The notes: generated from the letters alone by a model not told the origin. Positions 40,478-53,576 are shown, numbered from the stretch's first letter. The stretch is 64,000 nucleotides of DNA from Chalara sp. BL73 (GCA_918026815.1 CAKJVC010000068.1:2170001-2234000), one strand, 5' to 3'. Translations and numbers: made by a program.

Positions 40478-43400
40478 CAAGTGGCTGTTGATGAGCACAA
40501 GCAACGATCACAAACGATCACAAGCATGAGCTCTTTCCTCAAGGAAATCGTCGCGCAATATAACTAAACCAGGCAGCCACCATTGTGCATCACCAGAACA
40601 TTCGCCCACCAGATGCCTCAAATTTTTTTTCTTTTTCTTTTTCTTCTTCTTTTTTCTACACATCCATTCAATCTATCCCCTGCATTCCACCCTTTTATCA
40701 AGCACTATTTATAATAATACCCTTAAGCAGGAACTCTTCCTAAACGCTTGTCACATCCCTCAGCAACGTGGACTATGTATCAACAAACCAATTTACCGAT
40801 GCAAAATATGCAGTCCTTTCCATCTCATTCGCTCTACAAAGGGTTCATCCCATCATAGGCAGCATTGAGAAGATCTGCTCTGGAAATCACACCAGCAAAC
40901 TAACGGATACTAAGGCAGGGCCAGTACTTCCCAGAGTCAGAAACACTACTGGCTATTACTTACTCACCCCATTCTGCGATGCGGCTTGTTCACCAGCTTG
41001 AGTCCTTATGTGGAGGCGTCTTGCTACCTTTCCTGAGTATCCTGGGCCGAATCGCTGAACTATCCAACTTGCGCAGCATACCACTCCTCCTAGACGGAGA
41101 TACCATATCTGCTTGCCGCTCAACTAAGCTCTTTGTTTCGCCACTTTCCCTCCTTCTGCTTTCCCTCCTACTACCTTCCAATTCAACATGTCTCCCTTTC
41201 TCTTCGAAACTTTGACATCTAAAGAGAGAACACAATAGGATCAAGCGGTGTTATAGCTATAACGGGGTTGGTTAACAAAACGGCCCAAGAGAAAGCGTGT
41301 GCGGCTGGTGTAGGTACCATCATAAATTAGTTAGTGAGCTTCAGGGCTAGGAACAAGGTTGAAGTGGCACGTTGAAGAATAAGGTGGATGAGCTAACGGA
41401 AGCACTGAGTATCCTAGGGTACATGGTGAATAGATAGCTAACCTCAAGTTATGACAAGCAAGATTAGGCGTCTTCATTTGATTCTGGCTCTTGTCCTTTC
41501 ACTTAGTAGATAAAGAACTCGCCTTAGGAATATATTTTATTCCAGGTTCATTATGCCTACGATCATGCTTATTGTATCACTCTTAACTTTCTCGATTAAA
41601 CTTCAATCCTCTCCATGTACACCACTTGTCAAAGGTAGTCAGTGTCGTTATCCTTTCACATCAGTGCAGCTATAGCACGTGTGCAGCCTGTCGAGTTCTG
41701 ACTCGATGGCACACCTGACCTTGAATGCTCCCACAGCTGGCCAAACACTATTTTCTCCTCGCAGGATCCAGTAGTCTAAATTGCTTTGCGTAGGTGTTTC
41801 AAGAAGGCGAACAAAATCTCTTGCGGACAGCTCAGGGACAAAGTTTACGGATGCCGCTGGGATATGTCCGCCGACCAAAAATCTTCTGATAAAGGCGGTA
41901 GCCGAATGACTGTCAAGCCGTTGTAGACGACGACGAAATCCCCGACGCGATGGGCCTGAACATTTCCCGCCCGTCCTTCCTAGCCCCCGATACCAATAAT
42001 AGCAGGAACGGATCGACCTAACGGCTCCTTCTTTAGCAAACACTGCTCATGGATATTGTGGAGCCTGCAAACATGTTGGCATTCTCGCCTCTGTTGCTAC
42101 AAGCTTATGCTTCTCGTTTTGCTTCGGAGGCAGGCTGATCCTGGCTATCGTGGATATCTACGCAAAGCCTATATCCCCCGCAACCCCCCTCCCCTTATCA
42201 ATAATATATGCCGGCTTTCCGTTTCTGCCATTAAGGATTTGGCGGGAGCGCCGTGGGCACGTTCCGGGGCATATCCGTTTCATATCGCCGTCCTGGGCCC
42301 GTTATGGCATATGGAAAGAACGGATCCTCGTTAGCCATGCTAATGTATACTCTAGCATTTCCGATCCCTATCTCGGTTAGCCCCCCGGGATTTCACAGGC
42401 GGCATTCGCTCGTCCGCCTAATCCGGGGCTGTAAATTGTTCGAGCCAGGGCTTGCAGAAGGGGGTATATAAGCGAGATATTTTGCTGAGGGACACCACTT
42501 CGTTCGAGGCAATGTTCCAGGGAGAATGGTTCATGGGATGCTCTGGGGGTCTTCTGGGCGGTGGGTTGGGCGTCGGGCACGGATGCAGATTTTTAATATG
42601 TGCCTCCCTACGCCGGATTTAAAAAATCGATCACTTGAATCATGACAGATAATCGAGTGTCATGTTTCGAACTACTTGGTTGTTGTCAATGCCCATGCTG
42701 TTCTTATCTGATTCAGATGTCACAGATTGGCATATTGTTAAGCATATGCATGTATTTAACATCTTCACAAAAACATATGTAACTTGGGATAATGCTACAA
42801 CATGATTCTGGGCGGATTAGCATGTCTAGATGTGCCCAGACGTGCGGTACCTTTGTGTATATGCAATCTCAGAAATTGCCTGGGCATGAAGGGAACGTGC
42901 TGGTGTACAAGACTTTAAAGAGGAAAATGACATCGCTCCCAAGGGGGTTCATGCCCCCACTAGGTAGCTATGCTGACTAACGCGCCTCTTGTGACAGAAC
43001 GGGATCGATGTTAGAGCTATTTTATAGGGAACCAGATTTCCGACCGCTCCTTGTCGTTAGCTTTGATCTCCTACTCTCTATAAGCGAGTGTAAACAACAT
43101 GAATACGACCTCACAACAGATGTAGGCATTAATCTTGGATGCATAAGTAGGCATTGTGTCCTGTAAAGAAGCGGGAATTTTATCTTCTCGCGATGGTAGA
43201 TGTCAAAGATCAGCATTGACCTTGCTCTACGAGTAGAACCTAAAGCAGGCCAGTGTGGTTGTTGCATGAGTTGATACTAGCTTTTCATGAGGCATCGACA
43301 GCAAGAAACATTCTTCAATTCTTAGTTCTCTGTTTACAAGGTACGAATATATTAACATCCCGTTATTCTACGTTTTGTCGCCGGCTTTGTTATTGTCTTA

Positions 43401-43871
43401 TGCCTTGTGCTTAAGCACTCAAACATATGGCTTTATTCAATATTGGCCCCTTGACTACCGCTACTTCTTTACTTATGTGAGCGTAAGGCTAAGAAAGAGT
43501 TTATGATACAAATAAGCACTGTCCTGAACTTGGACGCTTCGTGAATGCTGGATATAAGGTATCGAGTTTCTCGGGGCCCCTTGAACGGATAAGAAGGTTT
43601 CTTTTATGCCTTAGACAAGAATTTGAAAAAGAAATAATTATTTACCTGTTAAAGCAGGGTTTAATCCAACAAGTATATAAGCTGGGAGCATTGTTCAAGA
43701 ACATGCAAGATTCTGAATGATTGTAAAGGCAATTTTTGTCTTGCTTCTCTATACTATGAGCGGCCAGGAATCTTGTCGCTATTATATAGTTTCGAGGTAG
43801 TGTAACGTGATTGCTGTTATTTCAAGATTTGCTGTTACTTTGCCTTATGTTGTCGTTCTACTTGATTCCCA

Positions 43872-43917
43872 TATGTTTTTGATTTTATGTGTTTTTGATT
43901 TTTATGTGTTTTTGAAA
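43872..43917. repeat. three-copy 16-bp tandem repeat
   Basis: The unit tatgtgtttttgattt occurs about three times with small changes (43872-43917) in AT-rich non-coding DNA. Confidence 0.7.
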
Positions 43918-44617
43918 TTTACGGTAATTATGAAACCAAAGTATGTGCTCACCAATCGAGAAATTTATTTCAGTTCGAATTTTCAGGATTATTTGCTGAA
44001 TTAGAAAAGAGAGGGCTTTCCAGAATCAATCGACGAGGCTAAATTTGCTTTGCTCATGATCCTCGTGATGATGCAAGAAATATAACGAACATGCAATCTG
44101 CCTTGGGGGCTTTGCTCTAGAAGATACACAAGTCATGCAGATGCATGTGAGTGGTTAGATACTCAAGCTTGGAAATCCACATTTGTTCGATAGAAAAGCC
44201 ATATCTGCCATGGCGATGACTTTTCTATGAAATCAAGGAACGTATTTCCAACTTGCTTATCAATCACTGGTGCTTTCGGAGTTTCTTTTTCCATGTCTTA
44301 TATGTATGGCTCAATATTGTGGCTGTGGCCGAAGGGTAACATGCGTTGCCAAGCACTCGGCAGGCTTTCCACAACCCAAAAGATGTTTGCGTACTACTTT
44401 TGCGGATTTTTTGAGGCGAGGAGCTCTCTCGAGGAACGGGACGAGAAGGTTTCGCGGGTTGAATATGGGTGGGACTTCAATGTTGTACAACCTGTAGCAC
44501 TTGAGATTTCTGGAAGCTGAAACATTAAAAGAACATCGGCTGCAGCCCATTAGAAATAGGAGGGTAATCAGAGAAGTGATCACTCTTTGGCAAGTTTGAT
44601 CATGATATTTATTGAAA

Positions 44618-45847
44618 ATGTTGCTCAGATCCGAACTTGTTGTGGCTTTTGCCTTCTTATATGCTCTTAGTTTAGCCGAGAGAGCATCTGATGTTCCTAA
44701 ATCTATGATAACTCCCGCTCCTGAACTGAGAAGGAGACAAACAATAGAGCCTTACGGTTCAAGGAGCGATTTTATTGGGTATTATGTTTTGGGCTCGGCG
44801 TGTAATAAAATTATTTCCTTCCAAAACACAGATGCTGACATTAGGCATTAGATAGCGCGAGTTACTGTTCTGGTAGTCGGTATAGTGAGCATTATGTAAC
44901 TGCCAGTAGCAACTGGTTTGGAGGATGCTGGTATGCCAGAACCTATTCTGCGTTCACAAGCTGTTATGCCGAAGGCCGATCTGCATATGGGATTGCAAGC
45001 TATACTTCAAATTCTTACACTAGCACATTTTACACATCTCGATACTGGTAAGTAGTCGTAACATCTAGGAGACCTTGCGGGTTCGACTAAGACATAACCT
45101 ATCAGTACCTATGGATGCATCAGCAACTATATGGTATACCGTTTCGACGCACTCTTCACTTCATACTTTGTGGAATGTGCATACAGCGGCTGGGACACGG
45201 ATACATTATATCGAATGTCTTCCACCTCTCTTACCTACCCTGTACGAAGTGGTGCAAGGCTGACCACGTCTTCATCGAGTGGTTGGTGCGTCGACATCTT
45301 AGAAGATATATTGCTGACATGATTCTTAGAACCCCCATCCACACCTCCAATTCCTCCAACGACTATTCCATCGACTATTCCATCGACTATTCCAACGCCT
45401 GTACCTCCAGCTGGGGGGGCTACAGTTGTCCCGAGCCCAATAGAAAAACCTAAAGGACTACCGATAGGTCCTATAATAGGAGGGGTAATTGGTGGACTTG
45501 CAGTTATTGCTGTTGCTGCTGTGGTCGGAATCTGGTTGTGTCTCAAGAAGCGTAGGCGTACGGACGATGCACCCGTTCACCAGACTTTCCAAACTCAACT
45601 ACCCCAGCCTCAGCAGGGATATGGCCCATACTCTGCTCAGGAGAAAATACCCGTCTCAGCGTCTATATCTCCTATCTCTCCGTCCGTAGAGCAGCAGCAG
45701 CAACGGGCTTCGAGCCCGCCGAGTATGAGCCCGCGTGGGTCACCATCACCACCAATTTATCATCCGCAGCCTATTCCACGGCCATATTCTCATCAGCAAC
45801 CTCCGCAGCAGGTTCATACCCAGCAGCGCCCTACTCAACTTCCATAG
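44618..45847 (+). CDS. Mid2/WSC-like single-pass membrane protein
   Basis: Exons 44618-44801, 44852-45047, 45106 to about 45251, and 45330-45847. A signal peptide (MLLRSELVVAFAFLYALSLA) leads to an ectodomain rich in Cys, Tyr and Ser (SASYCSGSRYSEHYV, NWFGGCWYARTYS, TYGCISNYMVYRF). A Pro/Thr stalk follows, built from a 12-bp DNA repeat, then one membrane helix (GPIIGGVIGGLAVIAVAAVV) with a KKRRR stop-transfer and a cytosolic tail rich in Pro, Gln and Ser. This architecture is that of fungal wall-stress sensors (Wsc, Mid2) and of many uncharacterised Pezizomycotina surface proteins. The third exon's end is ambiguous: several weak donors between 45242 and 45288 are possible, and the best-looking one (gtgcgt) would create a stop. 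Family membership is by layout only. Confidence 0.68.
45358..45396. repeat. 12-bp coding minisatellite in the membrane-protein stalk
   Basis: attccatcgact-type units repeat about three times and encode TTIPSTIPSTIPTP. Copy number could vary between strains and change stalk length. Confidence 0.75.
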
Positions 45848-46269
45848 CGGATGAGTCGCTGCAGGGTTTGATGATGTTGATGAAAATACACTGGAGTTTG
45901 TCTTATGAACGTTGTGAAGATCGTTAATAATGAATGATTGTGAAATAAAGATTCAGTCTCGAAGGCTTCTGATATATTTATTCTTTGGAAAATCATCAAG
46001 CTCTTTGATTCTTCTAATCATACGCAGGGGAACTTCTCGGTTACTGGTAAGGGTTGAAGTTGAGGAGCGCTGCTTGTATTGTGAATATAATTCAAAATTA
46101 TTTCCAATCCTTACATTTTTTTTGAAAACCAAAAAGTGTTGATATCACATGTTCAGACTTGAGAACAGTATAAACTAAATGATAATGGGATTCTTTCCCC
46201 GCGACTTGAGCTATCACGTGTGATCGTTACTAAGCAAGTCGCGGTCCTTGTCAAAAACTTGAACAGTCT
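45848..46269. other. intergenic between convergent genes
   Basis: A 422-bp AT-rich spacer. It contains ATCACGTGTGAT at 46213-46224, a near-palindrome around a CACGTG core. Confidence 0.5.
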
Positions 46270-48013
46270 TCAGTATGGCCGTCCCCTGCCATTTTGCGAG
46301 AACCCTTTTGGAAACACCATACTGCCTGGTCGTGGTTGCAAAGGCATCTGAGTTCTTCTTCCTGGAACGACTGGATCTGATGAGACATGTGTCAAGGTCA
46401 TCCGTGGTTCTGTTGGGTAAGGTGCAGGTGGTTTTGCCGCAAAATGCAGGTGATGCGGCATCTCAATTGGTTGATCTGGTAGATGCCTAGTCATCGAGAA
46501 CTGAGAATAAGAAGTGATTGGAGGCGCTGGGTAGGTGTTTCTAGATTCGAGATGTCCTGGTTTGAGGGATGGTGGGATGTCTACTCGCATTTTGCTCCCA
46601 GTTGGCTTTTCGATGGATGTTGGCTTTTGCTTGTATGCTCGATAGTTCAACATTTCCCGTTCTTTTGCCGAAATTTCGCCAGAGAGTTCTGCAGGAAACG
46701 ACATTTGTGGCACCGACATATGTCGTGCCGAAGAGCAAGATTCCGCAGGCAATTCTACGGCGACACTTAAGTTTTCCATCTCAGCCAGGGTTTCGCTCCG
46801 GGGCCGACGCCCCACAGGTGCAAATGATTGCAGTGAAGGTACAGTAGTCGAGACTGGGATTGGATAATCTTCCCATCGGAAGTCGTTATTTGTCGAATAT
46901 CTTCGTAAGCCTGCTGTTGAAGAACGCTCATTCCATAGAGGTGATAAAGTTGCACTCCCGGACGATGGTGTCTCAGCTGGCGGTATCGGCGAGACGGGAT
47001 TACAAGTAGGTGTCTCCGATCTGTCAAAAGGGCTAAAGCCGTGCGATACTCTGTGCCCTGATTCTTCATTGTATGACATCGTCGAAAGCATTGATATGGA
47101 TGACTTAGGCCGCACAATCTCACCGGAAAATCCTCTGTCAGAGCTTTGCATACTGCTGTCCCCTGTAACCTTTTGCTCTGATGTTGTTACCTGGAAGAGT
47201 TTTGGCCTACGTATGTCTTGCGCAGAGAACATACTATATCTAGTATGGTTTCCCAAATTTCCTTGTGTACCTGAAATGTCGGAGGCGAAGCTTAGTCGAT
47301 TTTTTGGAGGCAGCTCCTCGTCATGAGCCTGTGCTTGGCTATGCTGGTTTGCATTATGGTGTTTTGCGAAAGGAGCTTCACTGTCCTCCAAGCCGTTAGA
47401 CCCCTCTCTATTGCCACCATATGATTCGTCGAGATTGACTTCCTTTGCGGTTGCTGTAGTTGTCGTCAGTGTTGGTGAGTCACTGAATGTAGGAGGCGTC
47501 CCAGTTCTCGAGAGCAGCTTCAGATTACGCAAAGAATTAAGTATGGCGAGCAGAATCTGATGGCAAGCAGTTAAGCCTGGATGCCGGTTCTCTAGAATTG
47601 AATGTTGCTGAAGAATCCAGCGGGCTCTACCAGCAAAGTTCGTTGGCTCATTACGGTCGCTATCAAAGCAGACACGCTCGACATACAGACCAAAGTCGTT
47701 GAGTGCGGCCTTCGCATCATGGATTCCGTCTCCCATCCATGCCAGCTTTTGTGACGAGAGGGCTGACTTTATGGACGGATTATTGAGCAGACGCTCTGTC
47801 TCTTCTAAATCTAGTTGCAATCTCTCTGTTCCATGAATTTCGAGTTAGCATCCTTCATTTGAGTTAGCTTTCGATCCAATACATACGGATTGTGCGACCA
47901 AAGTTGGAGCCCTCAGATTCCTTCTCTGAAAGTTGGATTGCAGACTCAGAAAATTTGAGCGCCGTGTCGATGGCACGAAATGTATCATCTGAAGCCAAAT
48001 CAACCATGCTCAT
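46270..48013 (-). CDS. fungal protein of unknown function, helical N-terminus
   Basis: Two exons (48013-47887, 47825-46270; 61-nt intron) encode 560 residues. The N-terminal 150 residues look helical: FRAIDTALKFSESAIQLSEK, LQLDLEETERLLNN, KLAWMGDGIHDAKAALNDFG and ARWILQQHSILENRHPGLTA. A similar block (charged helix, then W-x-x-x-I-x-D-A, then a HQ-containing helix) occurs in many uncharacterised Pezizomycotina proteins. The remaining 400 residues are Ser/Pro-rich and probably disordered, with many potential phosphorylation sites (RPRSETLAEM, RRYSTNND). No catalytic motif is seen. The start is the first ATG of the exon; a second in-frame ATG is two codons later. Confidence 0.8.
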
Positions 48014-51000
48014 AATGAGAGGACGGATCTGAGGTAATAACTATGATCATAACTTAGGAATAGGATCCGTGTAGCTCTCTCACAGCGACATATCTAATAT
48101 CTAAATACATCAACACGGGTACTATATATATAATAAGGAAGGACAAGAGTTATGGCTTTCTGAAAGAAAGTTGGGGCAATAAAGAAGATGGAAATCTGCC
48201 CGCACTAGACACGAGCCACATTCCATCAAAACATGGCTTGTAGTACTCTAAGGGATTGGGTATATAATGCTCTTGGCGAAGCTTAGATGGCAGATTAGGC
48301 ACACTAGCGAGGTATTTAGGGCAGTAAGCCGTGCCATTGCTTCAGCCTCACCGCGCTTTCGGCAATCAGTTCAATCACAAAACGGCCAAGAATATGGAAA
48401 TACAAACTTCCCCCGAAAGAAGACTAGTCATATTATTTATCAACGTATCCCGACTCTGGCTCGCAAGTACTAGTGGTAGACATGGCACAACCCCAGTTTT
48501 TGTCGACGGTCTGCCGGAACGTCGTTGGGTCTGACCACTGATTCTGATCAGTTGCATGTAAGTCCAGCTCCTCAGCTCGGCGCAGAACAACAACCGGAAA
48601 ACCATCCTGCCGTATACAGGCGCTATTCCAATGCTGCTTATTTCCGACATACCTTTGATCAATCGGAGCACCCAGAGCTTTATGTTTGTCTACAATGGCT
48701 TGGACAAAATCTTGCTCGGCACTGATAGAGTTCAAATTTGTGGGTTTGATGTAGCTTTCACGACGCAATTATTGTTGGCCACTGCTATGTGCTTGGGGAC
48801 AATTGCATTTGCAAGAGGCACAGACTGGGGTCACGAGACTGACATATACTATTGGTGCTTACCGGAGCAGGAAAAAAAGGAAGCCTCAGCTAGGGGAGAT
48901 AATTCTTTCTATTTTTCTTTGATTATCGGTACTGAAAGCCTCTCCTATTTCAAATGCAGTTCAAGTTCTGCCGCCATTCAGCTATATCCTTCACTGGGTT
49001 TTGGACATTAATGCTGTTGAGATCGTATTTATGAGCCTTATATCTTAGGCATCAAGATTAGAATTCCCACGTGGTTACCTTGCTTTCCGCGTCTTTCTGT
49101 TCCTCAAACGATAGCACACCCATATTATAGGGTCTCTATTTCATTCTATTTGCGGGCGTATCACTCCGTCCTCCGTGACCTAGGTTCCTTATACATGCTG
49201 AGCAGTACAAAGGACCAGCAAGTGAGCCTGGGCATATTCATTTAAAATGAATGTTGTAAAAAAAAGATTATTAAATAATGTAGAATTTTCGTAGTATCGC
49301 CCCGAACAAGCATTCCTTAACCAGTCGGTAAAGTGCAAGACTTTCGCAAGGCATTAAAGATTTTGATACGCTTTCTCCGTACGCATATGCGCCAGGATTT
49401 GCGGTTATCTTAGCCTCACTTAGTAGAGGAGGAAGCATGCTACCCTCCATATTGAGCTCTTCTCAGAAGAAAGTCTGCAAATCTTAAAACGGGGCAACTA
49501 CAATTGGTGGCCTGTTGCATTGGAATCCAAAATGCATTTCGGTCACGCAAATACAGAAGGCAGCCTTTGGGCCGTTTATTCCGCAGAATGAGAGAACCTT
49601 CATCTTTTCCAGGTAATCTGATCAACAAGACCTAAGATATGATATTTGAAACAACTCTCTCGCTCGTGTAATGTTTGATCTGAAAGTGTGTGGTCAGACG
49701 GTAAATCTAGGCACGCCAAGACCGCCAGACGTCAAGCCATGATTGAACATCGAAGTATGATGGAATACCCTTTAACAACACTTTTGCTTCGTCAACTAAT
49801 CCGACTGATGCTTGGCTATCTGATTGAGGAATGCTGGAGAACCATGCATTGCAGGAGCTGAATACCCCCACATAGGAAGAGTGCAAGAGGAGACCACACT
49901 GTTGAGCTCATTTGGGCTAAATGGCTAATCGTCACTGCACTTGACAGTGCTTAGGGTCGATAACCCATGTTAGACGGTCAGTAATCATTCAAGTGACCTG
50001 TTATGCCTGTTCGTTGCTTCCGCCGTCTTTTGATGATCGTCCGCCACGTATCCAAGGATTGCCCCTCTACCATACCAATTGCTTTTGGGCAACCTATTCC
50101 CGAGTGTAATGCATTTGAACTTTAGCCGGCCATTGTACAAGTCACCATTCCAACGAAGCCATATCATAATGTTACAAGAACATGGACATGCTATATATAG
50201 CCCATTGGTCGCCTCGAAACAAGCGTTCAATCCCGCTTCTTTGAGAGATCCATGGCATTTCCCTATGCATCTTTCTTGTTCTAATCGGGCGTTCTGAGAG
50301 CCAACACTTTGTATTAATGACGCCGAAGCTATTTCAATACCAAAATATCCAATTCTCTCATCGTTTTGCCCCGGATGGGGCTGACAAAGCCACTGGTGAT
50401 GGAGTTTTAGGCTACAGCAAGGCAAGGCTGACTGGTTTGCATTCTGGCGCACTGTCAACACTACAGCCTCACAAGGGCGATCCCGCTTGCTGACTTGCTC
50501 TGCTTATACCTGTGACAGATTTGGAAGGGCAAGAATAAGGCAGACTTGCAACCGTCAGCCTCGCATCCGTTTGTGGCCATCTTGTAGTCCCTTGTCTCAT
50601 TCCTGGTCGAGACGGTATCCTGAAACAGATATAAACACAAATGATGGCTGCCCATCAATATAAAAATCTCTGCTTGTCGAAGTATTTTAGAATTTCTTCG
50701 CATGTGATACACTTAAAAGATAGTGAGTTTTGCACTTCTTTGTGTTGGCTGGCCCACCTTGCGAGACGGTGTCGCCTTGGTGCTTTCCCCCACAAGTATC
50801 TGAAGAAAGTAATCCTTATGAGTATCGCCAACACGTTTCTTTTTCTCAAATTCTGGAGAGCAGAATCTTCCTTTGAGCGATTGGCATGTGTCTTCGGAAG
50901 GTTTGGTACTATTGATACGGTGTTGGGCTGAAGATTGGCGGTTGTTCATTGCAAACCATCTGACAAGCGTGCTTTTCTTCGGATCTAGAGATGGAATACA

Positions 51001-51564
51001 ATCTAGAATGATCAGCTCCCTGTTTGATTGGTTGTTCTTTCTGTCTTTTTCTTCCGCAAGACACACGGCTGAACAGTTACTGGACATTCTGTAGCCCACA
51101 TAACAAGGGATTCTTGCTTGTTAGCCAGCTGTCAATATACACTAGTAGCCCTATCTGTGCATTGGTTATGCATCGTTTCTGAGCGTGATTTTGGCAGGAA
51201 TAGGCGCAGATCGGGTAGGCTCTTACCAAATTCTCCAGATTTATGTAGATTAAGCAGGGTCAAGGATTATATCTCCATGCCCTGATCAACAATTGTCGAG
51301 TAGAGAAGTGGTTCTCAGCACGGCTGCTAAGCGTTTGGATGCCGTTCGCGGTTCAGCGATTTTTGACGGTCACGCTTTATAAGAATTCCGCTTCGTTAGG
51401 CAAGGAAGACCCACGTCAAGACTTCACTCCGCCGAGCTGGGTTCGAACATATAGTCCTCTCATCTACTCCGGAGTCTTAGTTGGAACTCTGATCTTCAAT
51501 CTGCCGTCCGCTGCACTATTATTCATGTGACCATAGGCAACACCCTACCGCCCAACTCCAGACA
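48014..51564. other. 3.6-kb gene-poor block
   Basis: No supported gene. Plus and minus frames overlap at 48433-49011 (minus 111 codons, plus 126 codons), 49985-50461 and 50641-51099. None shows a domain, complete signal peptide or credible splice structure. The first part should hold the promoter of the 46270-48013 gene. Confidence 0.45.
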
Positions 51565-52292
51565 ATGCGGGCGTCCATAACAGAAGCGGAAGCTGACGGG
51601 TGGGTGGTGGTAACGAGGTGTTATGCCAACGGATCCTGCTATGCCGAAAAAGACATTGCCTCATTTTCAGAACCTGATGGAACCTGTATCTCTGAGGAAG
51701 ACGAGGGATCGAATGTAATCGTCAAAAACAAAGAAACAGATCACATGTCAAACCACAACCAGTAAGTTCTTGTCCCTCTTTGCGAGCCTTCAAGCTGACC
51801 TGATGTAGAAACCGGCTTAACGAAAGCAAAAGTCCACACACCATCCAGGCAAACATCTCTTCCCTTCGTGGTCCGATGCTTCTCCTCCCAAGAGACATTC
51901 CGGCTCCTTATTCAGAGGGCAACGAACCAGATTATGAACTGTCCAAAGGTTCACCTGCATCACAGCAAGACAGTAGCGAGCGGAATCCCAGTATGACACG
52001 GCCACGTACCAATGGAAATCTTATGACCCAATTCCAATTGTCGCAGCTCTTCCCTCTCTCCCAAGATAAAGTTGAAGAATGGATACAAAATTGTAACTGC
52101 GCCAGTGACATCGCCTACATTGGAGAGGGATTCGAAGCTCCCACGACTTGGAATGATGACGACTTCTTTGTAGAAGTTAATCAACCACCTGAAGATAACG
52201 AACAACAGAACGCACCTCAGCCCGGTGCGGAAAACAATCCGGCAGAACAAACAGGAAGAGGGAAAAACAGACACCTCGAGAATCCTGAATAG
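51565..52292 (+). CDS. acidic hypothetical protein
   Basis: Two exons (51565-51761, 51809-52292) with a 47-nt intron (gtaagt..tgtag) encode 226 residues. The start region MRASITEAEADGWVVVTRC contains a short hydrophobic stretch but no signal peptide. The centre has SQLFPLSQDKVEEWIQNCN and DIAYIGEGFEAPTTWNDDDF, which look like a small folded unit; the end is rich in Glu, Asn, Pro and Gln. No family is recognised. The in-phase, canonical intron is the main support that the gene is real. It sits alone in gene-poor DNA, which suggests a lineage-specific gene. Confidence 0.55.
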
Positions 52293-53576
52293 ATCAGCAA
52301 CACACTCTCTTAATGATGCGTTTTCTAATCAACGCTTTACCTTTCATGTCAGTTCTTGGAAACACATATACACAATCTTTAACGGCGTTTCCCAGGGCAT
52401 AATGGAATGGACGATGGCGCAGTATTAAAGGATATGTCTTACAGTATGCGAAACACAATTTAACGGCGTCATATTTCTCTTCAATGTCCATCTTTACTAC
52501 CAATCTTTTAAGCATCACAACTATGCCAAATGGCAAAGCAGCAAAATAAAAGAAGCATTTTGTACCGGCTTTTCAGCGATTTTCAAAGCACTCAATGGGA
52601 TTGTTGAAAGTCAGAATTAGACGAAAGAGAAGAAGCTGGGCGATATGTATTCTTGTACGACTAAATGAGCCTTTTTATGCATGTAGCAATGAAAATTGAA
52701 CACGTTCCAACTACAGAGATCCGCCTTTAAAGATAATTAATTCCCTGTTGAAGTCTTGATGATTCGTTACCAATCAACGCTCCCGTTGGGCAGCAACACT
52801 CCTCCTTGTCCCCCTTAAGCTCAAGCAATAAGAACAATGCATCTTTTGCAGGATTTTGATTCGAGAGACAAGGATTGAATGCATATGTAGCTCCATTGGA
52901 AGAGCTACCCATCCATCTTGATCAGCTGACCAGGAGTCAACGCGTCTAACACCGTCATGACCATCTACGCTGCATTTTGGCCATCTCTATCACAAGCCGG
53001 TGTCAACAACGCCAACTCTAAATAAAGTCGATATAGACTACATCTCATTATCATGAACGTGGGGTTAGGGGTGATTGAGCACCGTTAACGCCGTGCTTAA
53101 CGCCGTCTAGACCCGTATACACCTCAGATATGTGCAACAACAGAGCAATTATACTATATCTTTCGAGTTCGGGGTTTAGTACTGTTGGTTTTCTGTAAAC
53201 ATAATTCACCTTCGGGGCCGAATCGCCTCCGACCGAGCAAAATTTTTCGATTGTAGGCAGGGCCGCAGCTGTATCCCGGGTGTTGTAGCTCTGCGATTCA
53301 TTAACTCCCTGGCTAGCAGCTCATCAATTAAGCTAACTGTGGCCTGGTGTTTGCGTTAGAGGCTCTAGCAGGACAATTGGGGAATGAAGGAATGGGAAGT
53401 TGAGGCAAACTCTAATTTGAGCAAGATGTCCTTTTTCCTCCTGGAGTATTTATATCACCTCCTACACGTCTGGTTTTATAAGACAGAATACAAACCTCCT
53501 ACTCAAATCTGTTATTATAAGACTTCAACCCATCTACCAGTATTCGACTGCCTTTCTTTTTTCGTATATCTTAAGC
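52293..53576. other. intergenic with repeated TTAACG[C/G]CGT words
   Basis: A 1.3-kb spacer without a supported gene. TTTAACGGCGT occurs at 52378-52388 and 52459-52469; TTAACGCCGT at 53085-53094 and 53097-53106. An ACGCGT lies at about 52939. The last part holds the NmrA gene promoter. Confidence 0.5.

Larger units (their letters stand above)
38812..44617. other. 5.8-kb gene-poor AT-rich block with microsatellites
   Basis: Frames here are short, often open on both strands at once (38872-39437, 39553-39831, 41648-42043, 42056-42580), and none shows a domain. The minus frame 41648-42043 is the longest (131 codons) and could be a relic or a lineage-specific gene. Simple repeats lie at 40115-40200, 40321-40340, 40455-40477 and 43872-43917. 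Confidence 0.45.

Noticed and set aside
41648..42043. 131-codon minus frame
   Set aside because: Possibly a relic or orphan gene, but no domain, no intron evidence and no start context; left as unassigned.
45070..45095. gcgggttcgact resembling a tRNA T-loop
   Set aside because: It lies within an intron of the membrane-protein gene and the 3' arm does not complement the 5' arm.
48433..49011. Opposing 111- and 126-codon frames, one ending CEPESGYVDK
   Set aside because: Considered as a small secreted effector, but neither has a signal peptide and both strands are open over the same bases.
51421..51460. gggttcgaac resembling a tRNA T-loop
   Set aside because: The arms around it do not pair as a T stem, and no matching acceptor or anticodon arm lies upstream.
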